DNA of 37,641 bases, from contig JAILAN010000041.1 of the NCBI GenBank assembly GCA_024681595.1, positions 1-37,641 of the forward strand, in the 5' to 3' direction. The notes beneath the pieces were generated by a model, which saw only the letters and a program-made list of their open reading frames with translations, was not told the DNA's origin and made no database searches. Positions 31,421 through 37,641 of the stretch are shown one piece after another. Source of the DNA: Lachnospiraceae bacterium (lineage in GTDB: Bacteria; Bacillota; Clostridia; Lachnospirales; Lachnospiraceae). The first letter of the stretch is position 1, and each line of letters opens with the position of its first letter. Both the position numbers and the translations under genes were made by a program.

Positions 31421-34399
31421 ATGAACGATACCCTTAAGAAACTGTTAATAGTCCTATCATTTGTGGCAGCGATAGTTGTTATCTGTGTTCTTCTGTCACT
31501 TCGTGATGTAGATAACTTCCAGGATAAATACGCCGGAACTGATCTTACGACCGACGTCAGCGGACTGGAGAGGACCGGGACATATGAAGGTTACTTAAGA
31601 GAGCATGCGGGCGCATCTGAACCGACTGCGGATGTTGATATCGATGTTTTTGACTACAGCGCCGAGGGCGAAGTCAGTGTTGAGAATGATTATGCCGGAG
31701 AATCAGGTTCATACAAAGCTCTTTATACTGCTACGGATTCAGTGGTCACATTTAAGGTCAACGTTCCCGAGGCAGGATTTTATAATCTCTATGTTGAATA
31801 TCTCATCCCCGAATCCAGGGGAGTTGCTGCCGAAAGAGCAGTATACATAAACGGCGAGATACCTTTTGACGATGCCAGGAATATTACATTTACCAGAATC
31901 TGGACAGACGGAGGAGAGGTCAGGGTAGATAACCAGGGCAACCAGATCCGTCCCACACAGGTCGAGAGATTCGACTGGCAGAATGCATTTTTTACAGACG
32001 ATATGGGTTACGTTGTAGATCCCTACAAGTTCTATCTTGAAAAAGGCAGCAACGAGATCACGCTTGAAGCCGAGAACGAGCCCATGCTTATAAAGGCCCT
32101 TTCAGTAAAGGGCATTACTTCGGATATTTCCTATGAGGAATACAAAGCCTCATGTCCACAGGCTGCATCATCTGTAGCAGACGATTATCAGTTCACTGTT
32201 CAGGGTGAAGATTCCACATACAGATCTGAATCATCCTTATATGCAAAATATGACAGGTCATCTCCGACAACAGTTCCAAACAGTGTCACCAACACTGTGC
32301 TCAATTATGTCGGCGGTGAGACATGGCGTGATAACGGACAGTGGATCGAATGGGATTTTGAAGTCCCTGAAGACGGTTATTACAACATAATGATCAAGGG
32401 CCGTCAGAACTACAACCGTGGTTCGGTATCAAACAGGACGGTTTATATAGACGGAGAAGTTCCCTTCAGGGAATTAAGAGAAGTTTCATTTGCATATGCC
32501 AACGACTGGGAATGCAAGACACTTGGAGCTTCGGACGGAACTCCGTTTGAGTTCTATCTGACAAAGGGTGTGCATACTATCCGCATGGAAGCCACACTTG
32601 GCGGAATGGGTCCCATCCTTGAAGAACTCGAGAACTCAACATTCAGACTCAATCAGATATATCGTAAGCTGCTGGTATACACAGGAGCCAATCCCGACCA
32701 GTACAGAGACTATCATATAGATACGACCTATCCCGAGATAATGCAGGCCATGGATCTGGAATCCAAGAGACTGTTTAAGATAGTTGATGATATGGTAGCT
32801 TATTCGGGACAGAAGGCAGACCAGATAGCAACGGCACAGACTGTTGCCACACAGCTTGAGCGCTTCTGCAAAAAGCCTAACAAGATCACTACGGAATTTG
32901 TTTCATTCAAGGATAATATAACGGCACTTGGTACCGCTTCACTTAATCTGTCACAGACAAGGCTTGATATCGACTACATAACCGTATCGGGCACGAATGT
33001 CAAGGTTAAGAAGGATAAGGCCAATTTCGTTACCAAGGCATGGCATGAGACCAAATCATTCTTTGCATCATTCTTTGTTGATTACAATTCGGTCGGAAAC
33101 GTTTATGATGATTCGACAACGGATATCGTCAAGGTATGGGTACTTACCGGACGTGATCAGGGCACCATCTTAAAGGCAATGATCGATGATGATTTCACAC
33201 CCAACACCAATATACCCGTAAACGTTGAGATAGTAGATCCTTCCGCACTTCTTAATGCGGTTCTTGCCGGAAGAGGACCTAACGTAGTCCTTTCGGTAGG
33301 TGCTGACCAGCCTGTAAACTATGCTCTTCGTAAGGCTTCCGAGGATATCACCCAGTTCGAAGGATGGCAGGATGTCCTGTCACACTATTCGGCCAGCTCA
33401 TATGAGCAGTACAGACTGGATGAGCATATATATGCGGTTCCCGAGACGCAGACCTTTAACGTTATGTTCTACAGAAAGGACGTGCTCGACGAACTTGAAC
33501 TGACACCGCCCAACACATGGAAGGAACTCATCGAGATGCTTCCTACCATACAGGGTAACAACCTCTCTGTCGGAATTCCGACGGCAGCAGGATCATCTAC
33601 GGTCGCAACGGCATCAACTGCCATCATGAGTAATGTACCCGACCTGTCTATGTATTTCTCACTTCTGTTCCAGTACGGAGGTGATATGTACAACGAGGAG
33701 GGAACCAAGACACGTGTAGATGACGAAGCAGGCGTCAGCGCGTTCGATGACTACATCAGATACTTTAACGATTACGGCCTTCCTACGGTATATGACGCTG
33801 TCAGCCGTTTCAGATCAGGTGAGATGCCGATCATAATAGGACCTTACAGCACATACAATACACTGATGGTTTCCGCTCCCGAGATCAGGGGACTGTGGGA
33901 TTTCACTCTGATACCCGGAACGGAATATAAAAATGCCGATGGCAGCACATATATTGACAGATCCGACTTCATCACAGGTTCAGCCACGATGATGATCGCC
34001 TCGGATGACGAACAGATCAAGCAGCTCTCATGGGAGTTCATGAAGTGGTGGGCAACACCTTCTACTCAGGTCAGATTCGGACGCGAGATCGAAGCACTGC
34101 TCGGATCATCTGCCCGTTACGCTACAGCCAACAGGGATGCCTTCTCGAACCTGTCATGGAGCAGCGATGATATAGCGGTTCTTAATGCACAGTGGGATGA
34201 GACCACCGGAATCAGGGAAGTTCCCGGAGGATACTTCACCGGACGTCATATCTCAAATGCTATACGTAAGGTAATAAATGACAAGGATGACTCGCGAGAG
34301 ACCATCATAGATTACTCTATAAAGATAGACGAAGAGATCACCAAGAAACGTAAGGAGTTCGGCATGCCTGTCTACGAAGGCAAGACCGCACAGCAATAA
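31421..34399 (+). CDS. Membrane-anchored fusion of carbohydrate-binding-like modules and ABC solute-binding protein
   Basis: 992 residues. One N-terminal transmembrane helix (about 8-28) without a lipobox anchors the protein outside. Two beta-sandwich modules follow (about 90-230 and 258-405), each with the pattern of CBM6/35-like domains (for example FKVNVPEAGFYNLYVEY and WDFEVPEDGYYNIMIKGR). A helical segment (about 430-520) comes next. A family 1 extracellular solute-binding domain (about 563-990) ends the protein and includes FNVMFYRKDVLDEL. ATG 31421 with GGAG at 31411 is preferred over an in-frame GTG at 31394. It should capture xylan fragments at the surface for the permeases that follow. 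The usual binding protein is about 430 residues, so this is more than twice as long. Confidence 0.9.
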   Translation: MNDTLKKLLIVLSFVAAIVVICVLLSLRDVDNFQDKYAGTDLTTDVSGLERTGTYEGYLREHAGASEPTADVDIDVFDYSAEGEVSVENDYAGESGSYKALYTATDSVVTFKVNVPEAGFYNLYVEYLIPESRGVAAERAVYINGEIPFDDARNITFTRIWTDGGEVRVDNQGNQIRPTQVERFDWQNAFFTDDMGYVVDPYKFYLEKGSNEITLEAENEPMLIKALSVKGITSDISYEEYKASCPQAASSVADDYQFTVQGEDSTYRSESSLYAKYDRSSPTTVPNSVTNTVLNYVGGETWRDNGQWIEWDFEVPEDGYYNIMIKGRQNYNRGSVSNRTVYIDGEVPFRELREVSFAYANDWECKTLGASDGTPFEFYLTKGVHTIRMEATLGGMGPILEELENSTFRLNQIYRKLLVYTGANPDQYRDYHIDTTYPEIMQAMDLESKRLFKIVDDMVAYSGQKADQIATAQTVATQLERFCKKPNKITTEFVSFKDNITALGTASLNLSQTRLDIDYITVSGTNVKVKKDKANFVTKAWHETKSFFASFFVDYNSVGNVYDDSTTDIVKVWVLTGRDQGTILKAMIDDDFTPNTNIPVNVEIVDPSALLNAVLAGRGPNVVLSVGADQPVNYALRKASEDITQFEGWQDVLSHYSASSYEQYRLDEHIYAVPETQTFNVMFYRKDVLDELELTPPNTWKELIEMLPTIQGNNLSVGIPTAAGSSTVATASTAIMSNVPDLSMYFSLLFQYGGDMYNEEGTKTRVDDEAGVSAFDDYIRYFNDYGLPTVYDAVSRFRSGEMPIIIGPYSTYNTLMVSAPEIRGLWDFTLIPGTEYKNADGSTYIDRSDFITGSATMMIASDDEQIKQLSWEFMKWWATPSTQVRFGREIEALLGSSARYATANRDAFSNLSWSSDDIAVLNAQWDETTGIREVPGGYFTGRHISNAIRKVINDKDDSRETIIDYSIKIDEEITKKRKEFGMPVYEGKTAQQ

Positions 34400-34413
34400 T
34401 CGGAAGGATCAAC

Positions 34414-35352
34414 ATGAAAGAATTTTTCAACAAGTATGTTACCTTAAGAAAACACAACGCGAGGATAGCATGGAAAAAGGCAAAAAGAGCCAAGATGTGT
34501 TATGCGTTCCTGGCTCCCTATGCCATACTGTTTGCCATGTTCTTTATCTTCCCGGTCGTGGCATCGATATATTTCAGTTTTACCTATTACAACATCCTGG
34601 AAAGACCCAGGTTTATAGGACTACAGAATTATATCTCACTGGTGCTTGAAGATGATATCTTCCTTACGAGTATCAAGAACACATTTATGATAGCCATCAT
34701 TACGGGACCTTTGGGATACATTATGTCATTCCTTTTTGCATGGCTAATAAACGAACTGCCCAGATGGGTGCGTTCGGTAGCGGTCATCGTGTTCTATGCT
34801 CCTTCGATAGCCGGTAACTGTTACGTTATCTTCTCTGTTTTCTTCAGAGGTGATGCATACGGATACGTAAATGCCTTGCTGATGAACATGGGTATCATAG
34901 ATGCTCCGATACTGTGGCTCATCAATCCTACATATATGCTTCCGATATGTATGCTGGTTATTTTGTGGATGAGTCTCGGAACCGGATTCCTTTCATTCGT
35001 TGCCGGACTTCAGGGCGTGGACAAATCCCAGTTCGAGGCCGGTTACATGGACGGTATCAAGAACAGATGGCAGGAGCTGTGGTATATAACATTGCCGAAC
35101 ATGAAACCCATGCTGATGTTCGGTGCGGTAATGAGTATCACTCAGGCCTTCGGTGTGTGTGACGTTACGATGGCTCTTTGCGGATATCCCAGTACGGATT
35201 ACGCTGCCAGAACGATAGTAACCCACCTTTTCGACTACGGTTATTCCAGATTTGAAATGGGATATGCATGTGCTATAGCTACAGTGCTATTCCTTATCAT
35301 GATCTTATGTAATAAAGCCATACAGGCATTGTTAAGAAGAGTAGGAACGTAA
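34414..35352 (+). CDS. Sugar ABC transporter permease, MalF type
   Basis: 312 residues with a basic N-terminus (about 1-30) and six membrane helices. The CUT1 entry segment is YAFLAPYAILFAMFFIFPVV, and the EAA loop that docks the ATPase is FEAGYMDGIKNRWQELWYITLPNMKP. It forms the channel with the next gene product. No ATPase is encoded in the window; CUT1 systems of Firmicutes often share one MsmX-like ATPase encoded elsewhere. The ribosome site is GGAAGG, 14 bases after the binding-protein gene. Confidence 0.95.
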   Translation: MKEFFNKYVTLRKHNARIAWKKAKRAKMCYAFLAPYAILFAMFFIFPVVASIYFSFTYYNILERPRFIGLQNYISLVLEDDIFLTSIKNTFMIAIITGPLGYIMSFLFAWLINELPRWVRSVAVIVFYAPSIAGNCYVIFSVFFRGDAYGYVNALLMNMGIIDAPILWLINPTYMLPICMLVILWMSLGTGFLSFVAGLQGVDKSQFEAGYMDGIKNRWQELWYITLPNMKPMLMFGAVMSITQAFGVCDVTMALCGYPSTDYAARTIVTHLFDYGYSRFEMGYACAIATVLFLIMILCNKAIQALLRRVGT

Positions 35353-35354
35353 GT

Positions 35355-36260
35355 ATGAGCAAAAACAAAGCTAAAAAAGAAGCCACGGAAAAAGAATACC
35401 GCAAGCCACTGATCAAGAGAAGAAAGCCTAACCGCTCCATAGCCGGAGATATAGCTTTATATCTGTTCCTGACACTGGTTGCGTTCGTCATGGCATTTCC
35501 CATCATATATGCCGTGAGTTCCGCATTGAAACCGCTGGATGAACTGTTTAAGTTCCCGCCGACCATTTTTGCACAGCACCCGACGACCGATAACTTCTCG
35601 GATCTGTTCATCACAATGGGCAAATCATGGGTTACATTCTCCAGATACCTGTTCAATACGGTATTTATAACCGCAGTAGGAACGGCCGGACATCTTATCA
35701 TAGCTTCAATGGGTGCGTTCGTGCTTGCAAAGTATGAGTTCCCCGGAGCACAGGGCTTTTTCAAGGTTGTTACCGTAGCCATGATGTTCACCGGATATGC
35801 TACGGCAATCCCCAACTATATCATTCTTAACAAACTCGGATGGATAGATACTTACTGGGCGATCATTATTCCCGCATTTGCTTCTCCGATGGGATTCTTC
35901 CTCATGAAGCAGTTCATGGAGGGTCTTCCCACATCACTTATCGAGGCAGCCAAGATCGACGGTGCCAATGAGTGGAAGGTTTTCTCGGGAATAGTGATGC
36001 CGAACGTTAAGCCTGCATGGATGACTCTGATCATCTTCTCGGTTCAGGCACTGTGGAACAACAAGGCATCCACATATATTTATTCTGAGGAAAGAAAGAC
36101 TCTGGTGTATGCACTCCAGCAGATCCAGGCAGGCGGTATAGCCAGAACAGGACAGGGAGCTGCGGTACTGGTAGTCGTTATGATAGTACCGATCATCATA
36201 TTTGTATTCTCTGAGAGCCAGATACTTGAGACAATGGCCAGCTCAGGATTAAAAGACTGA
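35355..36260 (+). CDS. Sugar ABC transporter permease, MalG type
   Basis: 301 residues with a basic N-terminus and six membrane helices. The MalG-type segment is FLTLVAFVMAFPIIYAVSSALK, and the EAA loop is IEAAKIDGANEWKVFSGIVMPNVKP. It pairs with the MalF-type permease two bases upstream. Predicted cargo is xylo-oligosaccharide, from the GH10 and GH43 neighbours. Sequence and length are standard. Confidence 0.95.
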   Translation: MSKNKAKKEATEKEYRKPLIKRRKPNRSIAGDIALYLFLTLVAFVMAFPIIYAVSSALKPLDELFKFPPTIFAQHPTTDNFSDLFITMGKSWVTFSRYLFNTVFITAVGTAGHLIIASMGAFVLAKYEFPGAQGFFKVVTVAMMFTGYATAIPNYIILNKLGWIDTYWAIIIPAFASPMGFFLMKQFMEGLPTSLIEAAKIDGANEWKVFSGIVMPNVKPAWMTLIIFSVQALWNNKASTYIYSEERKTLVYALQQIQAGGIARTGQGAAVLVVVMIVPIIIFVFSESQILETMASSGLKD

Positions 36261-36276
36261 TTGAGGTTCATGCATT

Positions 36277-37641
36277 ATGAAAAAAGTCTTTAAAAGAGTA
36301 TTTGCAATCGTATTAAGTGCCGTAACGGTTATGAGCATACCGATGGTATCAATTGCCGAGGATGCGGCTACGGGAGAAACGAGTTATACCTATAACCTCG
36401 ATTACTGGGGAGATGTTCAGGATTCGCCTGATTTCTACACAGTATGCAAGGTGTTCACATCATCGGATCTGAACCTCGAGGTCAACCTCAAGAATCCCGA
36501 AGGATTGTTTGTGAGCGGTGACCTGCTGTATCTGTGTGATACCGGAAACAACAGGATCATCGAGATCAGGAGAGTTTCTTCCGAAAAACTCGAGGTAGTA
36601 AGGATCATCGACAGCTTTAAGGGCGCTGATAACAACACGTTCAATTCGCCCACTGATGTTGCGATATCCGAAGACGGAAATTTCTTTATAGCAGATAAAG
36701 GAAATGCCAGGGTTTTAAAGCTCGATAAGGATTTCAATTTCATTCAGGAATTTGTTAAGCCCGTAGATAATACATTGGATCCCAAACTCACATTCCAGCC
36801 CAGCAAGCTGGCTGTTGATACGGCAGAGAGAGTATACTGCATCGCAACAGGTATCAATAAGGGACTTATAAAGTATGAGCCCGACGGGACATTTTCGGGA
36901 TTTGTGGGTGCGACAAAGGTTACCTTTGATTTCATGGATTATTTATGGAAGAAGTTCGCAACTCAGGCTCAGAGAGCCCAGATGGAATCCTTTGTTCCTA
37001 CAGAGTATGACAACATATATATGGATCACGAGGGATTTGTATATGCATGTACAGGAGCTGTTACCAGAGAGGACTTAAGGGCCGACAAGGCAGATGCGGT
37101 CAGAAAGATCAACCTCATGGGCAACGATATCATGGTTCGAAACGGTGAATGGCCCATATACGGTGATATTCATATGGGCTCCGGCGGAGGATATGAAGGA
37201 CCTTCGTATTTCTCCGATGTGACGGTTTTCTCCAACGACATTTTTGTCTGCCTTGACAGGAACAGAGGACGCTGCTTCGGCTATGACGATCAGGGACATC
37301 TGGTCTTTGCCTTTGGCGGAAACGGCAATATGGACGGCTATTTCAGACGCCCTGTAGCCATAGAGCACTTTGATCATGACCTGCTGGTCCTCGATACGCT
37401 GGACTGCGCTATAACGGTATTCGTGCCCACGTCTTTCGGTCAGCTCGTATATGATGCCATAGAGGAATTTGACGAAGGCCGTTATGTTGAGTCGGGTAAT
37501 GCCTGGGAAGAAGTAATGAAATTGAACGGCAACTATGACCTGGCTTATATAGGCATAGGAAGATCGCTGCTCCGTCAGGAGAGATATAAAGAGGCGCTTC
37601 GCTATTTTGAAGTCAAATATGATGATGAGAACTACTCTAAA
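36277..37641 (+). CDS. Secreted NHL-repeat protein with C-terminal TPR, 3' end outside window
   Basis: 455 codons are visible and the frame is open at the window edge. A signal peptide (about 1-27, ending VSIAED) leads to NHL-type beta-propeller repeats. These include NPEGLFVSGDLLYLCDTGNNRII and SPTDVAISEDGNFFIADKGNARV (about 70-145), with more blades up to about 385. From about residue 405 a TPR-like helical repeat begins (GIGRSLLRQERYKEALRYFEV). ATG 36277 follows GAGG at 36263-36266. It lies 16 bases after the permease, so it is in the transporter operon. It may be an outer surface scaffold or sugar-binding partner of the ABC system; that is inference. Confidence 0.88.
   Translation, partial: MKKVFKRVFAIVLSAVTVMSIPMVSIAEDAATGETSYTYNLDYWGDVQDSPDFYTVCKVFTSSDLNLEVNLKNPEGLFVSGDLLYLCDTGNNRIIEIRRVSSEKLEVVRIIDSFKGADNNTFNSPTDVAISEDGNFFIADKGNARVLKLDKDFNFIQEFVKPVDNTLDPKLTFQPSKLAVDTAERVYCIATGINKGLIKYEPDGTFSGFVGATKVTFDFMDYLWKKFATQAQRAQMESFVPTEYDNIYMDHEGFVYACTGAVTREDLRADKADAVRKINLMGNDIMVRNGEWPIYGDIHMGSGGGYEGPSYFSDVTVFSNDIFVCLDRNRGRCFGYDDQGHLVFAFGGNGNMDGYFRRPVAIEHFDHDLLVLDTLDCAITVFVPTSFGQLVYDAIEEFDEGRYVESGNAWEEVMKLNGNYDLAYIGIGRSLLRQERYKEALRYFEVKYDDENYSK

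Overview
The window looks like a chromosome segment of an anaerobic, motile, plant-fibre-degrading member of the Lachnospiraceae (Butyrivibrio/Roseburia-like). This is inferred from the Bacillus/Clostridium-type flagellar gene order (fliM-fliY-cheY-fliO-fliP-fliQ-fliR-flhB-flhA-flhF-flhG), the CheC/CheD chemotaxis branch, and a downstream xylan locus of GH43, GH10 and a CUT1 ABC transporter. I cannot assign a species from the sequence alone.

Region 1 (1-21736, all + strand) is one long motility and chemotaxis supercluster. It runs from the 3' end of motB through fliL, the switch proteins fliM and fliY, cheY, the export gate (fliO, P, Q, R, flhB, flhA), the placement GTPase/ATPase pair flhF/flhG, a PilZ c-di-GMP effector, the chemosensory genes cheB-cheA-cheW-cheC-cheD, the flagellar sigma factor fliA and a DUF342/FapA-type gene. 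It ends with three poorly characterised genes: a small soluble protein, a membrane-anchored coiled coil with a C-terminal HTH-like segment, and a membrane protein with a Pro-Thr-Glu repeat. Most genes overlap or lie a few bases apart. The two notable interruptions each hold a strong inverted repeat: flhB-flhA (7268-7342) and PilZ-cheB (12501-12534, just after a possible extended -10).

Region 2 (21737-24951) has a bidirectional terminator, a minus-strand tRNA-Pro with anticodon AGG and its own promoter, then malic enzyme, a membrane diguanylate cyclase, a small conserved-looking protein and a second small protein. The cyclase could in principle feed the PilZ protein of region 1.

Region 3 (24952-27120) is the translation operon rpsB-tsf, with a promoter embedded in the preceding terminator, a long leader and a clear terminator. 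EF-Ts is unusually long.

Region 4 (27121-37641) is a xylan-use locus. It has a GH43 enzyme, a convergent AraC-type regulator, a divergent lipoprotein GH10 xylanase, a 992-residue membrane-anchored fusion of carbohydrate-binding-like modules to a solute-binding protein, two MalF/MalG-like permeases, and the start of a secreted NHL/TPR protein that runs off the window. Three copies of an AraC-style box were found by eye: two as a perfect 16-bp direct repeat between the regulator and the xylanase, and a third 20/23 match in front of the transporter. This suggests one regulon. No CRISPR array, transposase gene, rRNA or phage gene was seen.
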